NCBI GenBank assembly: GCA_022316685.1
Contig: JAKJHU010000039.1
Location: 6,808,808-6,872,807 of the forward strand
Length of the DNA: 64,000 nucleotides
Reading direction: 5' to 3'
Source: Progne subis subis
Taxonomy: Eukaryota; Chordata; Aves; Passeriformes; Hirundinidae
The position numbers were made by a program, and so were the translations under genes. Each line of letters begins with the position of its first letter. Position 1 is the stretch's first letter. Shown piece by piece: positions 1 to 13,866 of the stretch. The notes beneath the pieces are model-generated. The model worked only from the letters and a program-made list of their open reading frames with translations. It was not told the origin of the DNA and did not search any database.

Positions 1-902
1 TATAGACTGGGAAAACTGCAGGATCAGTTTACAAAGGACACTAGCTTGAGAAGTCCTAAACTGAAGAACATGCAGCTTTCTTAAGTGCTAGATTAATACC
101 TTTAACATAAAATCCTATCATCATTTTGAACTATTTGACTGTGCAAAGTCAGAGAACCTCTTTCTAAAAGAATCCTGCCATTTCTTTCCTCCTTATAAGC
201 ACTGCCAGTTTCCCAATGCTCTTTTGACAGTATAATCAGTCAATTCAATCAGAGAAATTCTATAGTACAATGGTAATTTTCTCACACTTTTTTTTTCTCC
301 CTTTACACTGTCAATTCAAACCACCTGCTGTAAGCATTGATGTGGAACGACTTAGTATTAGCTCTGAAATTAGTACCAGTCCCCAGTTAAATACCTGGCA
401 CATTCAGTGTGGGACAGACACTGTTAATGACACATAAACCCATCAGATGCAATTGCTGCATTCCTTGAGCAAGCCTCTTTCCAAGCCATTCAGAGAGCAC
501 CTTGCTGGTATCACTGCACTAGACTTAAAAATCAGCCTGAGAGGGATGATTTGAGGAAGGAGGGGGAGAACAAACATAACCACAGAATCTGCCTTAAAAA
601 TGGAATTTGTATGAATATTCTATTGAATATATTAGGTAACTTACTATAGTGACATTTTCCTTACTCACATACACCAGTGATGCCTTTAAAAGAGCATTTT
701 AAGGTACGGAGCACAGAAAATGAATTGTGCACTGTTTTCAAATAGCACAAACAAAAACAATTCGTGACACTTCATAAAATCTCACTTCTTAAATCCTAAC
801 ACTGGGCTTCAACTCTGTGTACTAACTTCCATTATTTAAGCATATTAAAAAAAGGCTATTAAATCCAATATCTTACAAATGCATCAGTTCTACTGGCCTG
901 TT

Positions 903-914
903 TAGCTCAGCAGG
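903..914 (+). other. tRNA A-box-like sequence (possible decayed SINE head)
   Basis: The 12 bases TAGCTCAGCAGG fit the RNA polymerase III A-box consensus TRGCNNARYNGG exactly and sit where a tRNA-like head would have them (GGCCTGTT just upstream at 895-902). No B box (GGTTCGANTCC) follows at the usual 30-60 bases and no cloverleaf can be closed, so this is not a working tRNA gene. It may be a decayed tRNA-derived SINE head or chance. Confidence 0.15.
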
Positions 915-1886
915 CAGAGCTGTGCACACGAGTCAGGCAGCAATGATGAAAGGCATTTACTATAAGCTCCTCACAGGGTCATCAATGGACAGTCTGTACA
1001 AGATTTATGCTTTAAATAATATATGAACTAAACACCTTGAAGTAATTGGCTGTGTGAAGACTCACACTAGGCCAGATAGCTTGTCTGTACAAAGTAAAAT
1101 AAGATTAAATAATAAATGAATGGTGCAGAGGTTTTCTAACCAAACTAATTCTACATGATTTTCTGAGTGCAAGCTGTTCACGAGTTAAGATGCTTTCATG
1201 ATTTCATGCTGGTGTCATGGGCCCAGTCTGTCTTTGTCAACAGTATCTACCTTAGAGGACTGTGCTCTCTTGGGTGATGATGTTAGAAACTCGCTGCTCT
1301 CCTTCCTTGTGGAAGATAATTGAAGTAGCCTACTCCTACTCCATGTCAGGAGTTCACTGAATGGTCAATTTCCAGTTTTATAAAGAATGAACACATCAAA
1401 ATTTTGACCATAGTATGTGTAGCAAAACTCTAGAAAACTGGCATCAATTCATTAACTCATTAACAAATACCATCTACAAACTTTTCACAGGTGGGATTAC
1501 ACTGAAAAAACAGCCATAGGATTTTTCCACAGTAGCGTTTCACATTCTTTAATGCTGGCAAAAGTTTCCAAAATATCATCCAAATGCAAACTAGCATTCT
1601 AGCTGACAGCCTTGTACAGATATTCTCTCTCTTAAATATGATACTGCAGGCCATCTCACTCCCAGTTCACAATCACATTAAGTCCCTATTAAAACTACAG
1701 CTTTATTATTCACATAAATATCAGTGGAAAATATTTAAATTATTTTGCAAAGCCTCTTTTAATATTATCAAGGCGTTTAAAACTAGTTGGAGAGACCAAG
1801 GAGACCAGTGGGTCACAAAGCAGTCCACAGCATGTTTGTTTTTAATACAAAGGAAAATAATTTAATTCTTGCTAAATTCAAAGCTT

Positions 1887-1890
<4 letters not shown>

Positions 1891-1917
<27 letters not shown>
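1891..1917 (+). repeat. A27 homopolymer tract
   Basis: Uninterrupted run of 27 A. No AATAAA lies in the 30 bases before it, so it does not look like a fresh retrocopy tail. A simple repeat that is probably length-polymorphic. Confidence 0.95.
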
Positions 1918-1918
<1 letters not shown>

Positions 1919-2814
1919 CCAATACTAGGCATTCCAGAGAGAAGAAATAGCTTGAAAGGAGGAAAGAGGGAATATATTTAGAAGGTTCTCTAGGCCAGTT
2001 CTTAGCTGGTGTGAAGTACTTTACCCCTAGAAAACTAAATAGGCTTTCCTAGATTTACAGAAAACAAAGGTCTTGCCCTTTGTCTTTTTATCTTTGCCCT
2101 TTACCTTTAGGGAGTTACCTTCACTAAAAGAGGTGCAGGGCAAAGATAAAACGTTTCATATTCTGGTAGAAGCTCTTGCCATATTTCTGAATTGTCTGAA
2201 TCTTTACTTAAGGTTTCCTACTTTAAATGTTTGACAGTGCTTTCTTTTAACACTGAATTAAAAGAGGGCTCCAGCAGCTGGCCACACCTCCCCCCGCCAC
2301 TCATTATTTTCTGTACAAGGCTAATTGAGTTACATCTCATGGAAAAACCTAAACACTGCAAAGCAGCATTTCCAAGGTTTCATTCACAACCCACCTCTGC
2401 GCTCAGCACCTCACATTTGGGAGCTGCTGCTCTAGAGTGAAACAGAACTAATCTACAAGTCATTCTACCACATTTATATGAACTACACAAAGATGAGGTA
2501 GAAAAAAATGAAAGAAAAAGAGTATCAAATATTTTAGTCAAGAAAACAAAATTTAAGAAAGAAATAAATAAAATCCCTTCAACCAGATTTAATGAAATGT
2601 TAAGGCTATCCCTTTAAAACACATAAGGAGCATTTGTACAGCTGATAAAGTCCCTGTGACCTTGGCACCCTTACAGGGGTAATCTTCACGTAAGATGAAT
2701 TATTCTTGAACAATTGCTCTAATGTATTAGGCACAAGCATACTGTCCTTCAATATTAGGCATGCTTGTCTTTCCACATCCTTATTTCAATACAAACGTAT
2801 TTATTAAGGACAAA

Positions 2815-2831
2815 GGGGGGGGGCGGGGGGG
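2815..2831 (+). repeat. G9-C-G7 tract
   Basis: Nine G, one C, then seven G in a local context that is otherwise A-rich (GA-rich purines follow to about 2870). Two long G runs can supply the four G3 runs of an intramolecular G-quadruplex on this strand. No gene start is recognisable next to it. Confidence 0.9.
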
Positions 2832-5502
2832 ATGTTAGAAAGAAGGAGAAAAAGAGAGAGATTACATTCTATGCAAATATGCACCACAATACAAGAGGAA
2901 ACAAATTTATTATAGTCCATGGAGATGAAATTATTTGTCAGAATAGACTTTCTTAAAGATTCCAGAGAAGAGGATAGCTCCCAGAGAGCCCTGCCTATAG
3001 CAAATTTAAAACCTTCTGAGAAAAAAACTTTCAGGGATAGCAGTAGATAAAGAATGAACAGGTCATGTTTGTTAATGACTCAGATGTTTCCCACAAACCC
3101 ACTAACAAACACAGCAGTGACTATAAAGGGAACTCTCTCACATTTATCAAGAGGGCCAGCACTTTGTCATCCGTCTTAATGTGTTGGTCTTTTACCTACC
3201 AAGAGAGTAGCAATTTGGGCTAGAAATCAGCAGAGACAGAGTCAAACAATGATCTGAAGAGGTAGTCAAGCAAGTTTATAAGAAATATTATGATTGCATC
3301 TGATAGCAAAGATCTGTGTTCAGAACTACATACCCTTTTGTTGATTGTTTCCCCTGCTACCCCCAGTTCCAACTCAAGTCCTTCCACTCCTGTTCCTTAG
3401 ATTCATTAGAGATGTAAACACTTTGATGATCCAAGTCTCTACAAAAAGGATCTAAACCAAGATATATCATTATTGGGACAAGTAGAACTACCTATACAAC
3501 TGTTTAAACAAGATAACCAGAGGAATTTCCACATAAAACTTTTTGCAAGCATTAATTAAAAGAATATGCCACTGAACCGAGCGATAAAAATCTGGAAATC
3601 TGAAGGGTGACTAGGATCAGAACTGCATTTCTTCAGCCTAATGTAAACCATGAGAGTTTCTAAAAAACAGGCTATTCAGTTCCCACAGCCTCCTCCAACC
3701 TTTTCAATTCCACTTCTGTTCATGAAGTGAAACACCCTCACTCACCCAAGCAAGGTAAGGGCACAATCCTTATCTACCTGTCCGACAACTGTATCAAATA
3801 ATACCCTGATCTGCTGTGTCCTCAGGTTCTATCCTAAATGATGCCCCCTGGGTAGGTTTTGCACAAAATATTACTGCAGTTATGACTTAATTCAAAACCA
3901 GAATCTAGAAGAGAATCATATGTGTTTCTATTTGAAGTGGTTAGAACAAGCATGAAAAATAGAGATAGCAGTTTCAATTTCCTCCCCTGCTTAAGGATCG
4001 AACTCTAAGGGCTCACATCGACTGTTAGCATCACTCCTTTCAGAGGAGTGGGCACTGTTAATCAGCAAGGGGAACTCTGATTTCACCCTAGTCAATGACT
4101 CTTAATAGCTGGCATACAACAAAGGATACGCTAAGAAAGCAATCTACAATGTGAATGTACAACCTCCTGCTAAGAGATTATTTTTTCCCATGCATTTGGA
4201 TTGTCTTGGACTTCAAATATTCTATCTAAAAATATTAATTTCTAGGCAGGGACATCCAGCCTCTTCAGTGCCACAGGCTAGACAGCAGTATCTGGTTTTG
4301 CAGAGACCTTTCGCCAGGCCACCAAGTAGCACTCCTCTGTCGTGTAGGTCAGGTGAAACCTCACAGGCCTAATGCTTGTAATTGAACTTCTGCACTTCTT
4401 AACAGCTGTTGAACAGTATATACTGCCATTAACACTTTTTCTTCTTAGTCTCAGAGAAGAGTAGGAAGTGCTCAAAGCAGAATGGGAACTTCACACAGGC
4501 CAAATGCAGGAGAGTTCCTTGTTGGCCTGCTCTCGCATTCATCACAAATGGATCATTCCAAATGAGTTGTTGGCTCTTAAACACCCAGGACAATAAAAAC
4601 TGGATACATACACCTGAAGTTAGAATTTTCCCCTTGCACTTTAAAGTGTTGCTGAATGTTTCCTACATAATATGGAGAGTTAGTCCACATCATACTGGCC
4701 AGTGATGTACAATGACGATTATCCCTGTGGGGAACAATGACAATACATGGGAAGAAGCATCACCATTTTACATATTTTTCCAATAGCCAATTTTCTTGAG
4801 CTTGGTAAATTTGATATATTAAAATACAATACACACATCAAACCTGTGCCAGAGGTCTGCACAAATAAATAGTCATACTCTTTTGTCATTAATAAACAAC
4901 ACGAGAACTCCAGGAGCTCTGGTATGTGTACAAGACACACTATATTTGCTGAAGTACTTTGCATGTCATGTTATCCCTCAGCGGTTCATAGATCACATGG
5001 AAAAGAGACAGGTTTTCCGAATCATGCTATTGGAAAAGGATAAGTGATGTATTCTATATTTATACTACTAAAGGGAAATTTGCAATCATGATATGGCAAT
5101 GCTAGAAGAAAGAAGTAATATGTGTGATATATTGGTAAGCCTTGACTGTGACTGTTCCTGCAGTGTAAGAATTTCTTTATCCAAGGACAACCACTTTCAC
5201 CTTCCCATCTGTCCTGTGATTTTTTTAATGTCTGAGACAGGTGGCCTGTTGGAAACCTAAAACCCTGTGGGTACAAAATATGATTAAAATCTGATGTTAG
5301 GCTCTACGATAAAGTAGAGTTCTATGTTTAGTTGAGAATTTGTAACTAACCTGCAAAAATATGTCAAAGGTAATTTGAACTCTACATAACCAAAATCTTT
5401 TTAATTCAAGTTTAGCATATGCTATATCAAAACTTTGCTTGCAATCATTTCCCCATAGATCAAATATGTATCTTGATAAGTATACATACTGCTTTCTTTT
5501 AG

Positions 5503-5518
5503 AAAAAAAAAAAAAAAA
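5503..5518 (+). repeat. A16 homopolymer tract
   Basis: Run of 16 A inside a very AT-rich stretch. No transcript-derived sequence is recognisable upstream. Confidence 0.9.
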
Positions 5519-6093
5519 CTTTAAAGGAGAATTTTAATTAATGCTTCCTTCCTAAACATAGCACTGACAACAATAACATGAAAGATTAATATGTTGAACT
5601 TATTATTTAATAACTTACAAAGCACACAATTAATGCATCATAATAAATTCTAAACAATTATTAAAACAAATATCTGAAAATGTCTGAAGGCATTTCAAGA
5701 ATTCAAAGGCTGCTGGATATGTAATCTTGCCTCTTTTTGGAGAAGAGGTTGTGATTTAAATGGGTTTTTCTTATATTCAATTATACCCCAGAAAAATATA
5801 AATTTACAAAGCAAGAAGCTTAATTGAAATCTATTTAGAGGAAATTCAGAATCTATGCAGAGTTTAAAACTTTGGCATAGAATATTAAATGCTGATTTCT
5901 GCCAATAATTAAAATTTAAAATGTTAAATGATTTATCTTGTTCTGAATAATTAAGAGGATTTTTAAAAGGCTACCAAGAAAATGCAGTATGTGACTATAT
6001 TGTATATTACCAATCTGTATTTATCTGAAATGACTACACATGGTCTATGGTTTTCTGACTGTTTTTCATAATGATGTGGTATAAGGAGAAATT

Positions 6094-6117
6094 AAAAAAA
6101 AAAAAAAAAAAAAAAAA
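6094..6117 (+). repeat. A24 homopolymer tract
   Basis: Run of 24 A. Like the tract at 1.9 kb it is followed by GCC, but the flanks are otherwise unrelated, so I see no common element behind the two. Confidence 0.95.
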
Positions 6118-6756
6118 GCCAAATAATTCCAAAAGATTTAAATATATTCAGTGAAAATCAACTAAAGCTGATTTACATTCTGGTCTAATAAGTTATAAAA
6201 CACGTAAAAAAGACCCTGTGAGACAAATGTGATAGATGACTTTCTAGCAATATCAAAAATGAAGACATTGAATCTTAAGCATGAAATATCATTCCTGTAT
6301 AGTCTTAGTTAAACCTACACACTAGCAATAGAGTCTGATGTCCAGATGATTCTCAGGCTAATGACATTTACTGGTTGTACAGCTGTGTACTCCTCTGACT
6401 TCTGTGAGCTATTTCTGATATACATGGGTGCAAATATCAAATGCAACAAGGCATTACCACAGATGTGGGAAAATATTTAGGCTCTGGACTCAAGAGCTAA
6501 GGCCTGTATTTCTGTGTGACTATTTGCTTTATTTTCTAATCATTTTTTGGATTAAATCCTCAAAAAGAGTACTCTGGAAATTCATTAATTGTTTGCAAAG
6601 TGTTTTAGGTGCTAAGTGCTCTGGAGGTGGTTTGGTTTGTTTAAACACTGATAGTAGTTTCACTGGTCTCAGCAATGGAAAAGCTAAGAGGATTGTCCCA
6701 CCTTCTCCCAGCACCTACTTGCACAACCTGCAAAATGCATTCTGTGTTTTCTGAGT

Positions 6757-6795
6757 TGTGACAATCACATAGGGCTGTGACAATCACACACGGGC
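6757..6795 (+). repeat. 19-20 bp tandem duplication
   Basis: TGTGACAATCACATAGGGC (6757-6775) is followed directly by TGTGACAATCACACACGGGC (6776-6795). The copies differ by one inserted base and a substitution. This looks like a small local duplication. Confidence 0.85.
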
Positions 6796-8039
6796 AGCTA
6801 AAAGACTTTTTATTTGTTCATGATGTCTAACTTCATTACATTACCCTTTAAATTTAATATTTGTACCATTCCCTACTTTTCCTTACCACATAATTTACCT
6901 GTAGTTTCTTACGTGCTGATTTTTGAACCACAGATCACTTCAGATGTTGGAACTCATTCCTTGAGCAACACGTGCAAGATCATGCAATTCCTTTTTAAAT
7001 GATAATACATATATCCTAAACTATTCCCCAAACCCCACGTGCCCCATTTCTGCTCTTAAATTAACATATCATAGCCCTGCTTTTGTACCATATGGCTAAA
7101 ATAACACACTTCAGGCCCTTATACAGGCAAAGGATGCAGTGAAAGGGCAGAATTCCTAAATGGCAAAACTAGCTCATTTTCTCCTAGAAGCTGAAAAGGT
7201 TAGAAGGAATGTCTGGCTTAAGTGAACCTAAGAGGGAAATAGTTCCAGGAAAAGATGAAGGAGCTCTCTAACCTAAGATACAACTCAGATTCAGAAAATA
7301 TTAAGAGTCCTTTTTACTCTCTGCTGTTTATTACTGTTGGTATCACTATCCTCCAAGAACCAAAAGCAAATGCAACATCAATTCCTTGCACGGAAACACT
7401 ATTTCCTAATCCTGAAAAAGATACCAATTTTTCATTTAGACATCTAGAATCATGGACAAGTACAATAAGCAGTCAGATGACTGGAAAGAGGTGATACAGA
7501 GAAGATACAGCTGATGACTAGCAAATAATCATTCCCTTCAAAGACATTCCAGAACATCCCCATATGAGACCTTTTCACATAAATAATTTTAAACCATCCC
7601 CAAACCCTTGAAAATTAGAGAAATGAACATATCACTGGGAGGAATAAACAGAGAATAGGCATAAACTGTCATATACTCAAACTCATATCCAGCAACAAAT
7701 AATCATCTTGAGACTACTTGAAAAGTAAGTCTTTCCAGATTTGCAGTGGTACATGGGGTAGGTTCTGGGAAAGATAGAGCACCTGCAGTTGCCTTCATCT
7801 GCAATATACAGCATAACTTGAAGCGAGGGCTGCAGGTGTTCAATTCCATGTGGTATTAGTCTCTGAGCATAGAGTAAGCACTAAAAAAGGCAAGAAAAAA
7901 TATAAAGGGATCAAAATGTTTGGGACTTTATATTGCTATTCACAATTCACTTTGTTACAGGAAATGTAAGACTGGGAATATATTTTTTATTCACAGACCA
8001 AAACCAAACAAGCATATTTAAGTCACCATATTACATAAC

Positions 8040-8061
8040 TTTTTTTTTTTTTTTTTTTTTT
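8040..8061 (+). repeat. T22 homopolymer tract
   Basis: Run of 22 T (A22 on the other strand). No polyadenylation hexamer is visible in the first 40 bases on the side that would precede a minus-strand tail. Confidence 0.95.
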
Positions 8062-11000
8062 AAACCACCACACAACTGAAGTTTAAAGGAATTAAAGAAT
8101 AACTTCTAAAGTTTCAAAGGCCACTATACCTTCTTGCCAAGCTCAGCAAAGGGAGTCCTATTAAGGGCCCCCTTCTTTCTCACAAGTATAATGCACTCAG
8201 GATATAAAGAGGACAGAAAGAAATCCTTTCTCTTCTGAAGCACCACACAAACTATAGTCTGCAAAAGTACTCCCTCTACCTTAGCTGAAAAACCATATTA
8301 TGCTGTAAGGTCCACATCACACCACATCTACATAAGAATCATGACTATATCTTACTGGCAACCTACGAAGCAAATGTTTTTGCCTGTATTACTTTCACCT
8401 CTTAAAAGGAAAAAAAAAAAAGTAAAAAACAAAGTTTCAGCTTTACTTTCTATTCATAAAAAGTTTACAAAATATTATGGATATTTTATATTTAAAGTAG
8501 ACTATACATTAGAACATATAATTATCAGATAGTGTACCAATGGACTGGGCTTAGATGCATGCAGTTGTGATTAGAGATATGAGAAAAGCACCACTTATCT
8601 ACTACTTTCTGTAAGAAGGAAAGATTTTGCAGACCATTTATAAAACAGGAACACTTCTCAGCTATTGTTGACATACCACAAGTGATGATATGAAGGCAAA
8701 GGCCTCAGGAGTATGTAACATCAGCCAATGAAAGCAACTGTTAGCATTACATGAAGCATTTTATGATCTGTTAAAAAAAAAAAAATCTAAATATTTTTAA
8801 CCATCTGATTCACATCCTTACTCCTAGAAATAGTGAGTTGCTGTGTGTGCCAGCAGTTATCCAACTACAGTTTCAGCAGCACGTAGTCACATCCTTCACT
8901 GCTATGGCCATACTCCAGTGACACACAAAACAGTGAGAAAACACATAAGAACTTGCTTATTTTCTTAGCATGCAGCCATCATCCTTGGCTGCTCCCCATA
9001 AACCCCAGAGCATGGCAGCATTAAATATCCAGAGATCGCTCACTTGCTGAGTGGGTTTACAGCAGGTCACTTCTGGAATTTCAGGCTGCGTTTGGCCTTA
9101 GCCAACAGCTTTTTCTATTTCCTTCTTCAGCTTAAAAGCAGCTGCTTCTAACAGCTTTTAAGGTGTCTTGCTCTCTCTTTAGTACTTTTTGTCTTGTGCT
9201 GCGCTCAGCTTCTCTGGTCCTCCTTCTCATTCCTCTGCTCCTATAAACCAGGAAATTAAGAAGACTACGCTATCAGGAAAGAGAAACGTTTTAATTCCTG
9301 CTGAGTCCTTGGTGCCTGCAAGACTGTTCGGGTTTCCTGGATTTATGAATTATATTCAGACTCATTTTTGTAAGCCAAGTCAAAATAAGACTGAAGGCTG
9401 AAGTGAAAGTTACATCCTGAAGGACAGAGAGGACTTCAGTGACTGCCTACAGGGCAAATGACATTTATGGGAGAAGCAAAGATATTAACACCTCAAAAAG
9501 AAACATACCGGTTGAGCACAAGGCAGCCAAAACACAACAGCAAAGGAAGAAACTCTTCCCCTGAAAGAAGCGTCCCGGCAACCATCCATCCAACCGTAGG
9601 GTGGTCCAAGAGTTCAGATGATGGTCAGAGCTGCTTTAGACAATGTCCGCTACTGTTCTTGCTCTGGCAGCAATTTGTGGAGCAAAATATTGCCAAAAAC
9701 ACAACTGAGCACTTTCCAAGCTTCCTTTCTTTTTACTGCTGCCCAGATCACGTATTACCAAAAAGCATGTACTGTTCCTCGTTGCTGCCTACATGTGTGT
9801 AAGCCATTTGCTCACGTTTAAGCAAAGTATTAGCATCTAAAAACTTAACTGCTTTCCTTTAATTTAAATAGGCACTTGAGCTCTGATAGGCCTCATTTAT
9901 TTGATTGCTGTCCAATGATACCACAGTGAATGAAAACCATGAAGTATGTGGTTAAAGAAAAAATAAAGGCATGAAGATTTGTGAAGATATTTTATCCAAG
10001 ACATTATATGGGCTATTATTCAGGTTGTTTTGTTCAGCCGGTTTTTAAACTGCACGGTAAATATATTATATTTCTGAAAATGTACCACATGGCTTGGGAA
10101 ATAAAGGGGAAGGAGTAGAGCAATGGAAAGCCTGTAGGGAAATTTCTGGATTGAAGTTTTTGACACATAAAGCACTTTACAAACAATTATGTGTGTAAGG
10201 GTAGTAAAGCTAAAGAAATCCACCACAAAAAGTCATTGTTTCAGAAGAGATGATGAAACCTTGCAAACAAGCTGCAAAAGGTCAGTTCTCCAACATCTCT
10301 CATACAACAGGACTGACAGTAAGATCAACCTCTTTCTTCACAACCGTTCCTTTAAAATATCAGAATGCTTGTTTTCATTATGGCTGAACTTTGAACAGTC
10401 CAACAACAAAAGAGTCAGCATCATCCTCTTTTTGCTTAAAAAACCTTGAAATACTAATTGGATTCCCCAAAAGGCCACATATTGCAAAAATGAACTGAAA
10501 ACACCTTAATTTTATAGAGCTACTACACAAAGCCGCTTGTGAAATTTTAACATTTCAATTCCACCTCAAATACCTATAAATTGAAATGAATGAGTTTATA
10601 TGAACTATCCATGTTGTTTTAATTGGCATAATTTTTGCATTTATTTGGGTGACAAAAGACTACTAATACTGCCTACGTTACAATATTTTCTTTCTAATCC
10701 ACAAAGAAAAATACTATGATGGTAAAACTTTATTTTAAGTCATATTTGTACACACTAATAGTGCCTATGTATACTACAGTTAGCATTCAATTAAGTTCTT
10801 TGAAGGTAATACATTCAGCTATTTTGATGAATCACAAATATTTCCACTTAACAATATCTTATTTCCTTCTCTACTCTCTTGCCTTCCCTAGCGAAAGGAA
10901 AACTACTATTTATTTTATAAATAATTAATAATTTGTAGAAAAAAAATCTTAAGCAATCTTTGCCATCCAGCATGAAATTTGATTTGACAACAGCATATAA

Positions 11001-11520
11001 AACAACTATGGAAATTGTACATAAATATCAGCCAACCAAGTTTAACAGAAGCAGTTACATCATTGAAAATGCCTCCTCCCCCCCCATAGTCCTACACTCC
11101 TTCCTTTATTTCCTGACACAGTGGAAGAAAACATGAATTTTTCATATAAAAAAACAATATACATGTAAATATTCAAATATTATATGCTTTTTGTATTGAG
11201 AAACCCTTAATAATAATAATTTAACCCTTTTATCCTCCACATAAGCACTGCCAAAAATTGCAGATACTGCAAAAGCCTTCCTGTAGGTCTGCTTAACATG
11301 GAGCTGTCTTTGTGTCTTTGCATAAAGCTCCTCATTACTCACCTGGACACTACATAAACTTTTAAACTCTTAGCTTTGGTATAGACTGCAGCTGTACAGA
11401 ATCTGTTGCTGCTATGAAGTACATCTAAGGCTATGGATAAGCTGCTGAAACAAAAAACATTGCTGATGACAATAAACTGACCCAAATGCTCATATCCTGA
11501 CAAGGCCTAGCCTGTCGACA

Positions 11521-11576
11521 CCAGCAGGTACTGCTGTTGTAGTTAGCTCAGCACAAATCCAAGCAGCACCTGCTGG
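11521..11576. other. 15-bp imperfect stem-loop
   Basis: Bases 11521-11535 (CCAGCAGGTACTGCT) and 11562-11576 (AGCAGCACCTGCTGG) are reverse complements except for one position, with a 26-base loop. In a minus-strand RNA the mismatch becomes a G-U pair, so that strand would form a continuous 15-bp stem. The stem is short for a microRNA precursor (usually over 20 bp) and I see no known microRNA in it. Confidence 0.5.
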
Positions 11577-13866
11577 GAGGAGGGAGAAGGACTGTCATCT
11601 CCCATCACTCCCACAAAACTGACCAGTGACCTGCTCATTTCTGTTGAGCCCCGAGTTTGTCCATTACGTCATGTGTCAAACACACAAAGAAAGTATAGAA
11701 TTCATAATGTAAATCAACTGTTAGAGTTTCTCTCCCATCTAGAGAATTTCCACTTGACTTCCACAAACGCATTCACTATAGCTTTCCTCACTAGAACCTC
11801 TAACCCCTCCACAGGCAGCAGCCTATCTCCGTACCCTACATTCTCTTCAACACAAACCGTATTTTTTTTTTTCCCATAGCTTTCTCTTCACCCTCTCACT
11901 TTTTCCTCTACTGCATCATCCTAACTCTTCCTCTACCTCAGCCTCCAATGGCTGCTTCAGCGTGTGTTTTTACAACCTGTCACATTCAGCTTATACCTAA
12001 ATCTTGCCCATTCTTTCTGTATGAGATCTCTCAGATCCAAACAGCTAAAAGTCTCATCCAGGTTGTCATAATTTTCTGTCTATATATATTACAGTCCATG
12101 TTTCTCTGTCTCCTAAGAAATATCATCTTACCCCCTTTCTATCCATTTATTATAAGGTTGTTACAAAGGTAATTTGTTTTGACAATGACACTTATCCACT
12201 TTGGAGGAGTTAAACTATTTTAATATTAAAACTTTAATTTCTAACGTTTAATTTAAACATTAAACCAAAATACTTTTTCTCCAAAGGACCATTGGCTAAA
12301 AAAATTAAATCAGTCTCTTTACATGAAAAGAAAGTAAACACAAATTTCAAGAAGCAATTAAAAATTTTTGTTCCTTCCATGCTGAGATGAAAACTAGAAT
12401 ATTTTCTGTTTTTTCTGGTGATATAACTAAACAAGGAGATAAAATACAGATATTTACCCTAGAACAGCATATGGTCTATAGCTAGCTATATTAGATCTAA
12501 TTTCAGGCCTAAGCATCAATTAGTCCTAGTTATATGAACAACATATTCATCATAGAAGTGACTTAGAAAGTCTCACTCCAGAGCTGCCAAGAGCTTGACA
12601 ATTAAAATATTTCAGTAAGGGGAAGATTGCTAAATTTGGCTCTGAGCTTTCCAAATCCAAATAAGCGACCAGTTATTAGATATTGGAGAGCACAGTAATC
12701 TTGAGGCGCTCCTCTTTGCTTTTTGTTCTAAATCTACAAATCCTTTTCTGTTAACTTCTTTGTCTTTTGACAAAAATTATTGATTTTTAAAAGTTGTTTT
12801 CCAACCAATGAAAAAAATAAGCAGCTCTGCTTAACACTACAATTACCACTTAATACTGCATAGCAACATAAAATAGATTATAGTCCCCCAATAATTTGAG
12901 TTATGGTGTATAAAATGTTACTCCGTAAAAAAGGAAAAAGACAGACAAGCAAATCCTCAGAAGAAGAGATTTAAGCAAAGAGCATGAGCTTCCTAAACTG
13001 AGAAAGGCAGCTTATTCCTTAGCTTTTGGGCATAATGGTAAAATCCTTAATCACGCAAGGTTTGTCGTTTTGTAATTGGAACTTGCACTAAGAGGGCACT
13101 GAAGAGCACAGAGACCTGGAAGCAATATATCTCAAAATTAAATCTGGAGATATATTCAGAACCTTGACCATGAAGGGGCTGACAGGTCAACTTCACAATC
13201 AATCCTTTGTTTCTGAGTAGCCAATGCATTGATGCTAGGATTAGGGAGATATTCTGTCTTCTGTTGCAAGATATACTTCTCTGGCAAAAGAATTTTGCTC
13301 AAGCTTGGTAATGAGACTACTTGGCAAGCCAGTGAGCAAAGCATTATAGTTGTCTAGCTTGGAGGAGATAAAACCCTGAGCCAGCTTCTCATAAACAGAG
13401 AAGGATAAATACAGACAAAGTATGGTTTCATCTTTCAAATGACAGTAGGAAGTCTTAATAATTTGCCCAATGTGATAGTTAAAGGACACTTCACATTCCA
13501 ACAGAAATATGGATGTTGAAGTGCTAATCCTGTGCTGCAAATAACATGTAGAAATAAAAGCTACATCAAAAACTGAGGTGGCGTTAAGCTTATAGCTAGA
13601 GCCACAGAATGAAAACCCTTCATTTTACTTGAATTTAACTCTAAAAAAATCAACATAACTTATATTTTAATATTTTTCAGGGAACTGATACAGACAATAA
13701 AACTGCAGTTTGGATTTGCTGCTTTAACTGGCAAATGAATTACCATGTCCTCAGAAGAGAAATGAAACTTGATAGCAACCCAACAAATTATCTGGCCCAA
13801 AGGCAGCATATAAATGTAAACTCCAACAAGCTGAAAATAGAGCTCCCTAAAAACATCAGACACAAT

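Larger units (their letters stand above)
1..13866. other. AT-rich non-coding stretch without recognised genes
   Basis: No convincing coding exon or CR1 fragment was recognised here. Open frames are short, lack family resemblance and often cross A/T homopolymers. The stretch holds several A/T tracts, a G-rich tract near 2.8 kb, a short tandem duplication near 6.76 kb, a pyrimidine-rich segment at about 11.76-11.95 kb and a stem-loop near 11.55 kb, most of them listed separately. The part from about 5.4 to 6.13 kb is especially AT-rich. This fits intron or intergenic DNA. Conserved non-coding elements cannot be excluded from one sequence alone. Confidence 0.7.

Noticed and set aside
3780..3850. 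Minus-strand donor-like CAG|GTAGAT after an apparently open segment
   Set aside because: All three frames stop within the segment bounded by the best acceptor, so it is not a coding exon.
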